Assembly: GCA_012295225.1 (NCBI GenBank)
Contig: WMKK01000003.1
Location: 248,001-312,000, forward strand
DNA: 64,000 nt
Direction: 5' to 3'
Source of the DNA: Ostreococcus mediterraneus
Lineage: Eukaryota; Chlorophyta; Mamiellophyceae; Mamiellales; Bathycoccaceae
Part shown: positions 15,635 to 25,734 of the stretch, piece after piece
How positions within the stretch are numbered: the stretch's first letter is position 1
How the letters are laid out: each line of letters opens with the position of its first letter
Made by a program: the position numbers and the translations under genes
The notes under the pieces: generated by a model
Databases searched by the model: none
What the model was told of the DNA's origin: nothing
Seen by the model: the letters and a program-made list of their open reading frames with translations, nothing else

Positions 15635-18271
15635 TTAGCCAGACGCTACGAGTTCTTCTATAATCTTTTGCATGGCTCGCGTCTCGTCCTTGTTTTTACC
15701 GTCCGTTGTCGGACCTTCGTTAAGGATTGCGGCATCGAGATGCATTTTTTGCTCAGCAATGGCGACGATTTTCTCATCGACAGAGTCTTTGGTAACGAGT
15801 CGGTAGACGGTGACCGTTTTCTCTTGGCCCAATCGATGACATCGGTCTTCAGCTTGTCGATCAATTTGTGGGTTGAAATCGACGTCGTGAAGAATTACGG
15901 TGTCAGCGCCAGTCAAGTTCAGCCCTTGACCACCCGCACGAGTGGACAAAATGAAGGTGAATAACGGCGAATCTTTTGCGTTGAACTTGTCGACCAAGTC
16001 TTGACGATCCTCAACTGCGGTATCGCCATCAAGTCTGGCGTACGCCAAGCCCAAGTTGGACAGTACCCATTCTAAAATGTCAAGCATGATTTTCCATTGC
16101 GAGAAAATGAGCGGGCGCGAACCTTTCTCCTTCAATTCAACTAAAAGCTCTTTTAAGCGCTGAATCTTCGCGCTTTGCATACCCAACTCGGGATCAAGCA
16201 TCTTGTCCTTGAGCACTCCACCCAGCATGTAGTCGCCGCAGAGTTGGTGCAAACTAAAGTCGCTGAGGCCACTCACGTGCTCCTGGACGCGCTCAATACG
16301 AGCATCAGGGCCAAAGATACGTCGTTTGTGGCACGCGTCGGCGATTTCAATCAAGTCTTGATCGGTATATCGATGTCGCACGAGCAGCGGGTGGTTTGCC
16401 ACTTTACGCAAATGCACAAAGATGGCTTTCAATCGAGATTGCGCCAAGCCGATGCCCTTGGCACTCTTTGACTTACCCTCCAAGGCTTCACGTCGAATGC
16501 GGTCGACGGCAACTTTGTATGTCTCGGCTTGGCCAGCCGGCATTTCAATGACTTCTTTAACTTGCGTTTTAGGCGCAAGCTGCTTGGCGACGGTTTCTTT
16601 CAATCGACGAAGAACAAAAGGCTCAAGAATACGGCGCACCTTCTTTACGCGTCGCTCGGCCTTTTCATCGTCAATGCCCTCTCCTAACTCGCCCTCTTTC
16701 AGTAAACCAGGAAGCACGAAGTCAATCAGCGCCTCTAGTTCTCGAAGACTGTTCTGTAGCGGCGTACCGGTGAGTAATAATCTGTAGTGTGCTTTTCGAG
16801 CGAGACGCGTCAATCGAGTCGTACGCTGTGCTTCTCTATTCTTCAGCAAGTGCGCCTCGTCGAGAATCAAATGCGAAAATTCCATGCGTTGCAACCATGC
16901 GCGGTTATCTTGTGATTCAATGGAGTCGCGCTCAAACATGGAATAGCACACGACAATGACGTCGTAGCAGCATTCACCAGTCTGTTCTCTGTGGTACTCC
17001 TCGGTTTCCCGCACTTCCTCACGGCTATCGCCGTGAAACACGCCAACTTTCATATTTGGCGCCCACATGCCTAGTTCTCGCTTCCAATTCTCGAGGAGAC
17101 TCGCCGGAGACACGACTAGCACTGGGTTCGCCTTGCACGATACGCGCGGCCACGATACGCCGTTCTCGGTACTGGAACTACTTGAAGCACCATAGCGACT
17201 CATGGCCACGAATGAAATTGCCTGAGCCGTTTTCCCAAGTCCCATTTCGTCGGCCAAGATCGCCCCTGGGATGTCATTTTGTTGCAGCAGCATCAAAAAA
17301 TTGACACCAACCATTTGGTACGGCTTTAAATTCACCGCAAACGTGCCGCTCTCCATTCCACCAGTGGCTTCCACGGCATTTTCAACGGAAAACACCGGCA
17401 CCTTGCCCTTCTCCGCAGACTGCGCTTCTTTCAAAGTTTCCTTCAAACGCTTTGATAAGTTTAAGCACTCTTCGTAGGCGTGGTCATCTTCCGCGTCTTC
17501 TCCAGAGTTCTTCCAATCCTCCTTGTCAGGACGATAATCATCAAATTCATCCTCTTCGCGCTGGATGACGTGCCTCTCGCGATCTCGCCAACTCGGCGCC
17601 GATCTTGCTTCTCTTGCTTGCGCCGCCAAAGCATCTAGTTGCGCACGTGTATTATTTCGAGCTTTTTGCGCCAAATCCTCGCTCTCGCTCTCACTCGAAC
17701 CGCTCCCTAAACTGTCCTCATCCTCCGAATCACTCGACTCCTTCTCCGGCGCCTTCGAAGACACCGGTGCTTTGAACATCAACTTAAGCTTCGGTGCAGG
17801 CGCTCCGGTAGCTCGAGACTTCGCCGGCGCAGGCGCCTTCCAATCATTTGGTATGTGATTCGACGACACGTCCACGTCGCCATAGCCGCGCAACGTCCCT
17901 TCATCCTCCGCACTCGCACTCCCAAGCGATGATGCGCTATCGCTATCGTCATCACTCAACTCATCTTCGTCACCGTCGTCATCATCACTCAACGCATCTT
18001 CATCGTCGTCATCCGCGACGAAATCCTCATCCGTCGGACTCAAGAGCGTCGCGCGAGACCGCTTCTTCCCGCGCGCCTTCGTCTGTGCCTCCACCCCACC
18101 TTGTCGGCGCTGAATCCACGGTGACGTCTCTAAGTCGCTCACGTGAATATCAGCCACCGCATTCGGCGCACTCGTGCCGTCATTCGCGCGCACGAGCGTG
18201 CCGTTCACGTGTCGAAACTCATCGAATGGGTCGTCATCTTGCGCCGCAGCCGCGAGCGGTGGATCGGACAT
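15635..18271 (-). CDS. SNF2-family chromatin remodeller, SMARCAD1/Fun30/ETL1 type
   Basis: Nuclear ATP-dependent remodeller of 878 residues. The first 230 or so residues are acidic and Ser-rich. The SNF2 ATPase follows: LKPYQMVGVNFL, ADEMGLGKTAQ (Walker A), VVSPASLLENW, LILDEAHLLKN (DEAH) and LLLTGTPLQNSL. The insertion before the helicase C domain (FVLRRLKETVAKQLAPK) and the C-domain blocks LIFSQWKIMLDILE, LDGDTAVEDRQ, FILSTRAGGQGLNL and QAEDRCHRLGQ are intact. The ILEPFVLRRLK and LKAIFVHLRKVANHPLL blocks and overall order fit SMARCAD1/Fun30 rather than INO80 or SWR1, which have longer insertions. Family members act in heterochromatin inheritance and DNA-end resection. Subfamily assignment is by eye. 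Confidence 0.87.
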   Translation of the reverse strand: MSDPPLAAAAQDDDPFDEFRHVNGTLVRANDGTSAPNAVADIHVSDLETSPWIQRRQGGVEAQTKARGKKRSRATLLSPTDEDFVADDDDEDALSDDDDGDEDELSDDDSDSASSLGSASAEDEGTLRGYGDVDVSSNHIPNDWKAPAPAKSRATGAPAPKLKLMFKAPVSSKAPEKESSDSEDEDSLGSGSSESESEDLAQKARNNTRAQLDALAAQAREARSAPSWRDRERHVIQREEDEFDDYRPDKEDWKNSGEDAEDDHAYEECLNLSKRLKETLKEAQSAEKGKVPVFSVENAVEATGGMESGTFAVNLKPYQMVGVNFLMLLQQNDIPGAILADEMGLGKTAQAISFVAMSRYGASSSSSTENGVSWPRVSCKANPVLVVSPASLLENWKRELGMWAPNMKVGVFHGDSREEVRETEEYHREQTGECCYDVIVVCYSMFERDSIESQDNRAWLQRMEFSHLILDEAHLLKNREAQRTTRLTRLARKAHYRLLLTGTPLQNSLRELEALIDFVLPGLLKEGELGEGIDDEKAERRVKKVRRILEPFVLRRLKETVAKQLAPKTQVKEVIEMPAGQAETYKVAVDRIRREALEGKSKSAKGIGLAQSRLKAIFVHLRKVANHPLLVRHRYTDQDLIEIADACHKRRIFGPDARIERVQEHVSGLSDFSLHQLCGDYMLGGVLKDKMLDPELGMQSAKIQRLKELLVELKEKGSRPLIFSQWKIMLDILEWVLSNLGLAYARLDGDTAVEDRQDLVDKFNAKDSPLFTFILSTRAGGQGLNLTGADTVILHDVDFNPQIDRQAEDRCHRLGQEKTVTVYRLVTKDSVDEKIVAIAEQKMHLDAAILNEGPTTDGKNKDETRAMQKIIEELVASG

Positions 18272-18476
18272 TACGCCTACGCGTCACGTGTCAACGAGTG
18301 GCGGGAGACACGACAGCGGTGCGCTGTGTTTGCGCGCGCGTTCGGTGCGACTGCGAGGCGATGAACGACGCGCGATGCGACGTGCGTCGGTGAATGAGGT
18401 GAGGTATGTTCAGGCGCGAGAGTGAAAAACCGCGGCGCTCGCGCGTAATCGAAGAAATTTACAAGCCTGGCGATGA

Positions 18477-20081
18477 CTAGGTTTCATCATCGGAATCGGA
18501 ATCGTTGATGAAGTGAATCGGCGCGGGCGATCGATTGGCGACGCCCTGGACGGACGGCGCCGCGGCGCAACACGAACGCAACTTTGACGACGAGCTAAAG
18601 ACGGAAAAGGTGTCGTCGAGGGATTTTTCGATGGACTTGCTAAAGTCATACGCCCACTCGGATGTGCGTCGCGTGCCTGAGATGAGCATTTCGAGCAACC
18701 CTGGGGACTTGGGACGTCTGTGAAATGGATTGGGCGTACGCGCGGCGTTATGGTGCGCTTCGACGACATCCATCGCCCGATCGCGAAGCGCCGACGCGAC
18801 GCGAATGAGACAACCAGCGTACGCGGCTAAAGCAGCGAGTGCGACGTCTTCATTTTTCGCGATTTTCATCTGCTGCAATGACGTGAACTCCACGTTCGGG
18901 TAACGGTTGTACAGAACCCGACGGTACGCACTCGAGTTCCGCAGGCGTTTCGACAAAGCCTTGGCACGCGAGCCGTATCCCCACAGCTGCACCGACGTCA
19001 CCGCGTCAATCGTTTGTTGCTCCTTCATTTTCGCGCTCCAGATCGCTTCAGCTTTCTCTAGCGCATCAAGCATAGTCCACACATCTATCTCGCTCATCGA
19101 ACCTTCGCTTTCCGGAATATCTGTGCCCCAAAAGCACTCTCGATCCGCCAAAGCGTCGGGATCGAACGCGTAGTCCACGCTCAAGTCATTATACAGCCTA
19201 ATTCCCACTATTTCCTTAGCGTTCGTCGGTAGCGACACTTGCCACGCTGTTGGCATCGCCATAGCTTCAATGCTCGATAGTAAGATTCGTACCGCGCCCT
19301 CCAGCACGCCTCGAATCCATTGCGAGGCGCCGGTAATCTTCTTATACTCCTCCTTTGTCAACCCGCTCGCAGACTTCAACGTAGGCGCCACCGCCTTGGC
19401 TTCGAGCACCACACCGTTCCATTCGCGCACAACCTCATACGCCACATCATACGTAAACGCACCGTCATCATCGTCGCTAAACGATGCGCACGCGTTGGAG
19501 AGCTGCGTATCCAACGCGCGCAAGTACGCCCAGTGCTCGCGCAACATCGCCGCGCCATCCACGCCCGCATCGTCCGGCCCGCTCACCTTGCCACTTCCTG
19601 GAAGCAAAATAACCGTCGCGTGCGCACTGCTCGCATTTGTGGCGTCGCGAAACACCTTTTCTAACACCCTAGACAACGCGTCGCGACTCGACGACGACGT
19701 CGCCCGCAGCAGCGGCACCGCGCCCCAACACGCTTCGCACGCCTCTGCGACGACGCGCGCCACCCGAGCGGGCTCTACATTCGCCGCCGACGTCGCAGAC
19801 GTCGTCGGTCCCGATCTCTCGTTCGCCGCGGCGTCTTCGCGCGCGTCTGCAGACGACGCAACACTATCATCGCGCGCTCCCGCATCGCCGCGTTCACCCG
19901 CGCTCGCCGGTGCGTCGCGCGCGCCATCGCCGCCGTCCCCGCGCGCCGCGACGGGCGCCACCTTCACGGGCGTCGGCACGTCCCCGAGCAAGCCTTCGGT
20001 GGACGCCATCGCGCGCGCCGCGACCGCCATCGAACGTGCGCGCGAATGCGGTGTCCATCGCATCGTCAGCCCGCGTCGCAT
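18477..20081 (-). CDS. Conserved-looking protein of unknown function
   Basis: Protein of 534 residues that I cannot assign. The first 110 residues are Ala/Asp/Ser-rich and low in complexity. From about residue 115 to 450 the composition is that of an alpha-helical globular domain (VVAEACEACWGAVPLLRA, MLREHWAYLRALDTQL, YDVAYEVVREWNGVVLEA, DVWTMLDALEKAEAIWSAK). The C-terminus has a Pro-rich linker (PNPFHRRPKSPGLLEML) and ends in an acidic DSDSDDET tail. Trp residues at helix-like spacing suggest a folded helical bundle. Start choice among several ATGs near 20081 is open. It is divergent from Sec5, with 65 bp between start codons. Confidence 0.65.
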   Translation of the reverse strand: MRRGLTMRWTPHSRARSMAVAARAMASTEGLLGDVPTPVKVAPVAARGDGGDGARDAPASAGERGDAGARDDSVASSADAREDAAANERSGPTTSATSAANVEPARVARVVAEACEACWGAVPLLRATSSSSRDALSRVLEKVFRDATNASSAHATVILLPGSGKVSGPDDAGVDGAAMLREHWAYLRALDTQLSNACASFSDDDDGAFTYDVAYEVVREWNGVVLEAKAVAPTLKSASGLTKEEYKKITGASQWIRGVLEGAVRILLSSIEAMAMPTAWQVSLPTNAKEIVGIRLYNDLSVDYAFDPDALADRECFWGTDIPESEGSMSEIDVWTMLDALEKAEAIWSAKMKEQQTIDAVTSVQLWGYGSRAKALSKRLRNSSAYRRVLYNRYPNVEFTSLQQMKIAKNEDVALAALAAYAGCLIRVASALRDRAMDVVEAHHNAARTPNPFHRRPKSPGLLEMLISGTRRTSEWAYDFSKSIEKSLDDTFSVFSSSSKLRSCCAAAPSVQGVANRSPAPIHFINDSDSDDET

Positions 20082-20146
20082 CGTCAGTCCGCGTCGCGGC
20101 GACCGTACCGTCGCCGCCGCGCGCCCGGCCCCGCGCGCGTCGCGTC

Positions 20147-22522
20147 ATGTACGCGCGTCTCGACGCCGACGCGGACGGCCTCGGCGACGGCGGCGACGAC
20201 GATGCGCCGAGAACGTGGGCGGATTGCATCGCCACTGAAGGCGCTCGCGTCGGTGCCCGCGCACGCGTGCACGCGGCGCGGCGTCGCGCGCGCGAAATCG
20301 CGCAGAGTGCGCACCTTGCGGATGATGCGGTGGATGCGCGAACGCGCGCGCGGTCGGTGGTGGTGGTGGATCCGCTGAGCGGCGCGCGCACGTCGGCGAA
20401 ACGGTTGGCGCGTCGATGCGAGGCGCGCGGATTGGTGTCCGTCGATCGTGACGGTGCGCGTGAAGGCGGCGACGGCGACGACGATGTGCGCGGTATGAGC
20501 GTGCGCGAGTTGCGCGCGGCATTGACGGTATCGGATGACGCGTTCGATCCTGAGTTGTATTTAGCGGTGGCGCACGAGCGGTCGACGACGGCGGCGTTGA
20601 AACGAGGCGTCGAACACGTAGAGTCATCGAGCGCGTACGATGCGCGCGCGCGGCGGGCGCTCGTCGCTGAGCATTTACCGAGCTTTCTCATGTGCGTCGA
20701 TGCGGCGGAGGACGCGCGTAAGCTGTTGAGAAAAGGAATTGAGGAACGAGGAGAGTTTGGCGCGACGGCGGAGCTCGAACAGCTTTTGGAACGCGTGGCG
20801 AAGAGCGCACGGGCATCTGTGCGTGAGGTGTCTGAGCTCGAGCAGCGTAGAGACAAGCTCTTGCGCGTACTTGAAACTCTCGAGCGGCACAAGGATGTGT
20901 TTCAGCTGCCTCAGGATGTACGCGCGGCGTTGGCTCGGGGCGACTACTCTGTCGCGGCGACGATGAGTACTCGTGCCTTCATAGCCTTCAGTGGTCAAAA
21001 CTCGTACGTACTCGAAGAGGTTTTGAAGGAGATCGTGAATGATATCAAAACGGCCGAAGAACAGCTTGCAGAGCGGTTGTTCGTGGGTACATTGGACGAC
21101 GCGGTTGCGGAAAAGAATGTCCTAGCGCTACAAACGCTTCGATTGTGCAGACGTGGTGTGGGTGCCTCCGACGTTGATGACGATAGCGATATGAACGCGG
21201 TTCAAATTTATATTGATCGTGTCGTGAGTAGCGCGCGTGAGGAGATTATCGCAGCGCGTGATGATATCGATAACGCGAGCAAAAGCTGCTGTCTATTCAT
21301 CGCTCGCATCGCGAGGCTCGCGTCTCGCATGGACGTTTTGCACACCGCATGCGCGCACCAGGCTCTAGAAAAAGTACAAATTACCTACGTCGGCATTTTG
21401 AAAGATGATTTTGACGCTATAATCAACGCGCGGCCGCCTACGCAAAGTGAACGGCGGGTTGATGGCGCGCTTGAAAAATGTGAACGCATGGCCCTTGTCA
21501 GTCGAGCTCTGGCTACGACGTACGAAGCATCTCAACTGCTTGTGCTTGGTAAACATCTTGGACCACTGCAACAGCAAAACATGCGATGTAGTGTGAGTCT
21601 GCGCGTGCATTTGGAACAGTCTTGGAAACTTGTGACATCGGCATTGACTTCATCCACCGTTGACGTAAACGCGATAACAACAACGCTTGTACAAGCTGCG
21701 CATCGCGTTCTGCAGATTTCCGCATCATATTGGTGTCTTGATTCAGACTTGTTAGAAAGATCAAATGTCGAAAACGGCCGTGAAGTTGAAAGCTTACTTG
21801 CGGCATTCTACTCGACGTACGTCGCAGCATTGGCCCGTCTGTGTGAGGATCGCCACAAAAAAGCAGCGGAAGAGTTGTTGAGACTTGTACAACACACCGT
21901 CGTAATTCGGCAAGCGTTTATGGATTCTGGCAAGCAATTCAAATCACTATTTGCACTATCACCTGCGGCGATCGTTGCCCAACAAAAGTGTGACGAGAAC
22001 GTAGCTCAAGCTTCAACGCAACTTATTGAAATGTTTGTCGATGTTCATATGCGAGATTTCATCTCGCCGCTTTTGACAACTTGGCTCGACCAGAATAGTC
22101 ATATGAAGCCGATGAACAGATCGAATTGTGCTGTTTCAAGTTCTTGCGAACAACTCATCAAGCACGTGTCATCGATGTGTCGTTCGTCCATGTCTATTGC
22201 GCCGACGCAAACGCGCGTGATTATGGAACTGGCCACGATGCGCATCATAGATACACTTCGTTCCAGTTTTACCAAGCTTATCAGTGCAAACGATCTATCA
22301 CTGGTTTATATGGATCATTTGCGGTTTGATTTTGAGCTTTTGCGCGTCGCTATTGAGCCAATGTCATCAAAATCTGCGCGCGATGGAGCTTCACGGCTCA
22401 TCGAACTAGCTGCCCGCCTCGCGAAGTCTTCACAACTCGAAGCCGAGCGTATCGCGCATCGCGATTTAGTACTCAATAGGCTTAGCACGCACTTGCGTAT
22501 TTTAGGTCGTGGGACATCTTAG
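20147..22522 (+). CDS. Exocyst complex subunit Sec5 (EXOC2)
   Basis: Component of the exocyst, which tethers secretory vesicles to the plasma membrane. The protein has 791 residues. The N-terminal part resembles Sec5: FDPELYLAVAHERSTTAALKRG, then a LVAEHLPSFLMCVDAAEDARKLL block and LETLERHKDVFQLPQDVRAALARGDY, the Sec5-type pattern of a heptad coil followed by 'FNLP..I...I..G.Y'. The remainder is a long helical rod typical of exocyst subunits. The animal-type IPT/TIG domain is absent, as in plants. The ATG at 20147 is chosen because upstream sequence is the divergent promoter. Other CATCHR tethering subunits (COG, GARP) are the main alternative. Confidence 0.72.
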   Translation: MYARLDADADGLGDGGDDDAPRTWADCIATEGARVGARARVHAARRRAREIAQSAHLADDAVDARTRARSVVVVDPLSGARTSAKRLARRCEARGLVSVDRDGAREGGDGDDDVRGMSVRELRAALTVSDDAFDPELYLAVAHERSTTAALKRGVEHVESSSAYDARARRALVAEHLPSFLMCVDAAEDARKLLRKGIEERGEFGATAELEQLLERVAKSARASVREVSELEQRRDKLLRVLETLERHKDVFQLPQDVRAALARGDYSVAATMSTRAFIAFSGQNSYVLEEVLKEIVNDIKTAEEQLAERLFVGTLDDAVAEKNVLALQTLRLCRRGVGASDVDDDSDMNAVQIYIDRVVSSAREEIIAARDDIDNASKSCCLFIARIARLASRMDVLHTACAHQALEKVQITYVGILKDDFDAIINARPPTQSERRVDGALEKCERMALVSRALATTYEASQLLVLGKHLGPLQQQNMRCSVSLRVHLEQSWKLVTSALTSSTVDVNAITTTLVQAAHRVLQISASYWCLDSDLLERSNVENGREVESLLAAFYSTYVAALARLCEDRHKKAAEELLRLVQHTVVIRQAFMDSGKQFKSLFALSPAAIVAQQKCDENVAQASTQLIEMFVDVHMRDFISPLLTTWLDQNSHMKPMNRSNCAVSSSCEQLIKHVSSMCRSSMSIAPTQTRVIMELATMRIIDTLRSSFTKLISANDLSLVYMDHLRFDFELLRVAIEPMSSKSARDGASRLIELAARLAKSSQLEAERIAHRDLVLNRLSTHLRILGRGTS

Positions 22523-22581
22523 ACGTAATCTTTGTCATAGAAATAGTAAATGCCTCACAAACCGCCGCGATTTGCCCGGTG

Positions 22582-23844
22582 ATGTCAACCGAACTCACGG
22601 ACGCGATGCCAACCCAACGTCACGTCCTCGTCGGTCTCACGTTCATCGCTGCATTCGCGTGTTATATCGACCGTGTGGGATTCCCAATCGTGTACACCAT
22701 CCTCGCTCGAGAGGCGCAGATTCCGAAGACGATTCAAGGTTCGGTACACAGCGCATTTTACAACGGCTACACGGCGTCGCAAATCCCTGGAGGCGCACTC
22801 GCGACAAAGTACGGTGGCGACAAAGTCATACAAGTGGCGTTTTTAGCGTGGGGCTTGTTGAGCTTGCTCGTACCAAGCGATGGGAGCTTGACAAGGCAAA
22901 TATGGTGGTGTCGCGTAGCCATCGGCGCGGCGATGGGTGTGGTGTTCCCTTCGTTGCACTCCATGCTTGCACAAGCCATACCCGTGAGCGAGCGTAATCG
23001 TGCGGTGAGCTTCATGACGAGCGGAATGTATTTCGGGAGCGCGTTCGCGATGATGATGATACCCGCCGCGATGTCGCTCGGAGGCTCAAAGCTTGCGACG
23101 AGCGTGACGGGCGCGAGCGCGTTATTATGGCTAGGTTTATGGCGCGCTCTTAGCTCCGGAATGCCATTATCACCGGTTCGAGATAACGGTGTGCTGCCTG
23201 GCGCAGTTGGGGCGCGTAAGCCGCGAGGGACGCCATGGGGACAGTTGTTTACGAGCCCACCAGTGCTGGCGATTATGCTCAACAACTTTACGTTTCATTA
23301 CGCGTTTTTCATCCTCATGTCATGGCTGCCGACGTACTACGAGCAACGCTTAGGTTTACAAGCGAATTCGTACTCGTTATTGAAGATGATACCGTACTTG
23401 GTGATGGGTACGTGTTCCAACGTGGGCGGCGTGATTGCGGATAAAATGATGGCGGCAAAGAAGCACAGCTCGACGAAAGTCCGCAAGATTCTCAACACCT
23501 CTGGGTTCGTCGGAGCGACTGCGGCGTTGTGGATCCTTCCTAGGTGTGGTAGCGTATTTTCTGCAGCTTTTGTGAGCTCGTTGGCGTTAGGCTCTCTGGC
23601 CATCGCGCGCGGCGGTTACTCGGTGAACCACATCGACATAGCCCCGCGTCTCGCCGGCGTGCTCATGGGAATGAGTAACGGGTGCGGCGCAATGGCAGGG
23701 ATGATCGGGCCTTGGCTCACGGGCCTCATTCTCGACACTTCAAGCGATCCATGGGTGGCGGCATTTTCTGCTCCCGGGTATTTATGCATAGGGGGGGCGT
23801 TGGTGTATTTACAATTCGCGACGACGGAGCAACTGTTTGATTGA
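22582..23844 (+). CDS. MFS anion/phosphate transporter, PHT4 (SLC17-like) family
   Basis: Twelve-helix major facilitator of 420 residues. FACYIDRVGFPIVYTILA, the motif-A-like loop GGALATKYGGDKVIQ, GVVFPSLHSMLAQAIP, SERNRAVSFMTSGMYFGSA and the second-half segments FHYAFFILMSWLPTYYEQ and LAGVLMGMSNGCGAMAGMIGPWLTG are characteristic of plant PHT4/ANTR proteins, which carry phosphate or ascorbate, often across plastid membranes. No clear transit peptide precedes the first helix, so the membrane is uncertain. The first ATG is 22582. The gene begins 59 bp after Sec5 on the same strand. Confidence 0.83.
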   Translation: MSTELTDAMPTQRHVLVGLTFIAAFACYIDRVGFPIVYTILAREAQIPKTIQGSVHSAFYNGYTASQIPGGALATKYGGDKVIQVAFLAWGLLSLLVPSDGSLTRQIWWCRVAIGAAMGVVFPSLHSMLAQAIPVSERNRAVSFMTSGMYFGSAFAMMMIPAAMSLGGSKLATSVTGASALLWLGLWRALSSGMPLSPVRDNGVLPGAVGARKPRGTPWGQLFTSPPVLAIMLNNFTFHYAFFILMSWLPTYYEQRLGLQANSYSLLKMIPYLVMGTCSNVGGVIADKMMAAKKHSSTKVRKILNTSGFVGATAALWILPRCGSVFSAAFVSSLALGSLAIARGGYSVNHIDIAPRLAGVLMGMSNGCGAMAGMIGPWLTGLILDTSSDPWVAAFSAPGYLCIGGALVYLQFATTEQLFD

Positions 23845-24029
23845 AGGGTGGTTGTGTTGATTAACGCAGCGCTCGAATGTAGGGGCGTGCATGATAGGAA
23901 AAGCGTAATTTGTTCAACAGAAGCGTGATTTGTTACAATTAAAGTGTTGTGTATGGTAGCAGTAGGAATAGTAGGACAGATTGTAAAGAAAACACAATTG
24001 ATTTAAGCTGCGCGCGTAGCCCATGCGAT

Positions 24030-25295
24030 TTAGGCCGCCTTGTCGTTTGCTGAATTCTCGCTTCGTTTGACCGCGCCGTACATGAATACGCCAAAAATAG
24101 CGAGCGCAGTACCAGCAATGTTTGTCATCGAAACAGGGTTCCGGAAAATAATCACAGAGCACGCGATGACGAACACGCGCTTGAGAGAATTACCCACGCT
24201 GTGCGTCACGGGCGTCACGCGTTCGAGCACGAGAAATGAAAACGCCTGGTACAGTTGGAAGCACAACGACGCCATGAAGATGTTCTTTCCGAGTACGCCG
24301 AGCGGCATACCACCCGCCATAATCGTAGGCATGTTCATCATCGACGATTCAAACGCCAGCGCCAGTGGCAAGCTCGCAATCATCGCCATAATGGTAATCA
24401 ACGACAAGAGGTCCGTGTAATCCAATTTTTTAATTTCTGAACCCCCCATCATCTTTTTACTGAGCACATTGCGCGACTGAAATGTGAGATTCGAGCCCAT
24501 GGCGGCGATGAACCCAGGCATGTTGAAACTCACCTCGGTCGCAGACGCGATGGCTACGCCACCGATGATGGGCACGAGCGTAGCCACGAGCGCGAGGCTC
24601 GGGACGACGCCCGTGAACGCCGCCGAAAGGCCGACGGAGAACACCGGCTCCAACGCCTTGATGGTGTGCGTAAACGACACCGCCACCTTGCCCAAACTCA
24701 CATTTGTCAACGCATTGCCAAGCATATGCACCCCACCGAGCACGGCGAGCGGTTTAAGCATGTTCATCTTCATCACGGGCTTAGATTTCAACCCCACGAG
24801 CCAGCACGCCCCCGCCAACGTCGAGCCGACGGCGAGCTCGAAAAACGTCACCGTCAACGGCATCGGCACCGCCTTCAAAATCGCCTTTTGATACACATTA
24901 AACGCAATTGAAAAGTAATACCACGACGCAAACAACACGCCGAGTTCAATCGTCGGCCGAACGCGCGTGAACATTTCCAAGACGCGCTCCGCGCCGCCGC
25001 CTCGCGCGCCCGCCGACGCCCCCGCGCCGCCTCGCGCGTCGTCAAACTTCGCACCCATGACGCCATCGGCATCCGCCGCCGCGCGCGTCGCCATTCGACG
25101 CGCATCCGCGCCATCGTTTGCACTAATCGCCGCGCGCGTGCGCGAGACGTGCGTCATGAAAACGCACCCATGACTCTTCGTTTCGCGCGCCCCCTGCACG
25201 GCACCGAGGCGCGAGGGTGCCAACCGACGCGGCGTCGCGCGCGGCGTCGTGCGGGGCGATGGGCGGGGCGTGCGCGCGCGAAAGGCGAGAGCCAT
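24030..25295 (-). CDS. Plastid phosphate-translocator-type sugar phosphate/phosphate antiporter
   Basis: Member of the NST/pPT drug-metabolite transporter superfamily with 421 residues. A leader of about 90 residues beginning MALAFRARTPRPSPR is typical of a plastid transit peptide. Helical segments follow: WYYFSIAFNVYQKAILKAVP, LTVTFFELAVGSTLAG, TNVSLGKVAVSFTHTIKALEP (the pPT signature with the conserved Lys), SNLTFQSRNVLSKKMM and VTHSVGNSLKRVFVIACSV. These match plastid triose-, PEP- or other sugar-phosphate translocators; the substrate within the group cannot be decided by eye. The ATG at 25295 gives the best transit peptide; the frame extends upstream. Confidence 0.85.
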   Translation of the reverse strand: MALAFRARTPRPSPRTTPRATPRRLAPSRLGAVQGARETKSHGCVFMTHVSRTRAAISANDGADARRMATRAAADADGVMGAKFDDARGGAGASAGARGGGAERVLEMFTRVRPTIELGVLFASWYYFSIAFNVYQKAILKAVPMPLTVTFFELAVGSTLAGACWLVGLKSKPVMKMNMLKPLAVLGGVHMLGNALTNVSLGKVAVSFTHTIKALEPVFSVGLSAAFTGVVPSLALVATLVPIIGGVAIASATEVSFNMPGFIAAMGSNLTFQSRNVLSKKMMGGSEIKKLDYTDLLSLITIMAMIASLPLALAFESSMMNMPTIMAGGMPLGVLGKNIFMASLCFQLYQAFSFLVLERVTPVTHSVGNSLKRVFVIACSVIIFRNPVSMTNIAGTALAIFGVFMYGAVKRSENSANDKAA

Positions 25296-25734
25296 CGGGG
25301 CGGTGTGTGCGGGCATCGTGCGCGAGGTGATGACGGCGAGTGTGCGTCGCACAGTGACGCGGTGTGGGGGCGCATCGTGTTCGTGGGCCAAGGCATATTC
25401 TTTGAGGCGACGGACGGGCAAGCGGTTGGCGAGGCAAATATGAATTATACGGAATGAAGACTATTCACAGTGGTGTCTAGAAACGTGGTGGATGACGCCG
25501 AAGCGTCAGCACCAGCAAGCCAGTGTGCTATGCGCTAGCCCTAAGTTTGTTGTTTAGGCCTAAGTGCGCGCGAAACCCGCTAGGCGGGCGCGCACCCGTC
25601 TACTCGCTAGATCGACTAGATCTTATGTATGGTACGAGACTATGTACGCGCGTGGATAATGATGACGGACGATGGCATCGTCGTCGTCGTCGTCGTTCAC
25701 GCGCGCTCGCTGCTCTCATTGGCTTGGAGGAAAT
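25296..25734. other. Intergenic stretch with a GC-rich hairpin
   Basis: A 439-bp gap between the phosphate-translocator start and the 3' end of the RRM-WW gene. No frame in it resembles a protein. A hairpin lies at 25564-25595 (GTGCGCG, bulge CGAAA, CCCGC-TAG-GCGGG, CGCGCAC). The hexamer CGCTAG recurs near it (about 25530, 25578 and 25604). It may be a transcript-end structure or an unannotated small RNA; nothing proves either. Confidence 0.4.
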
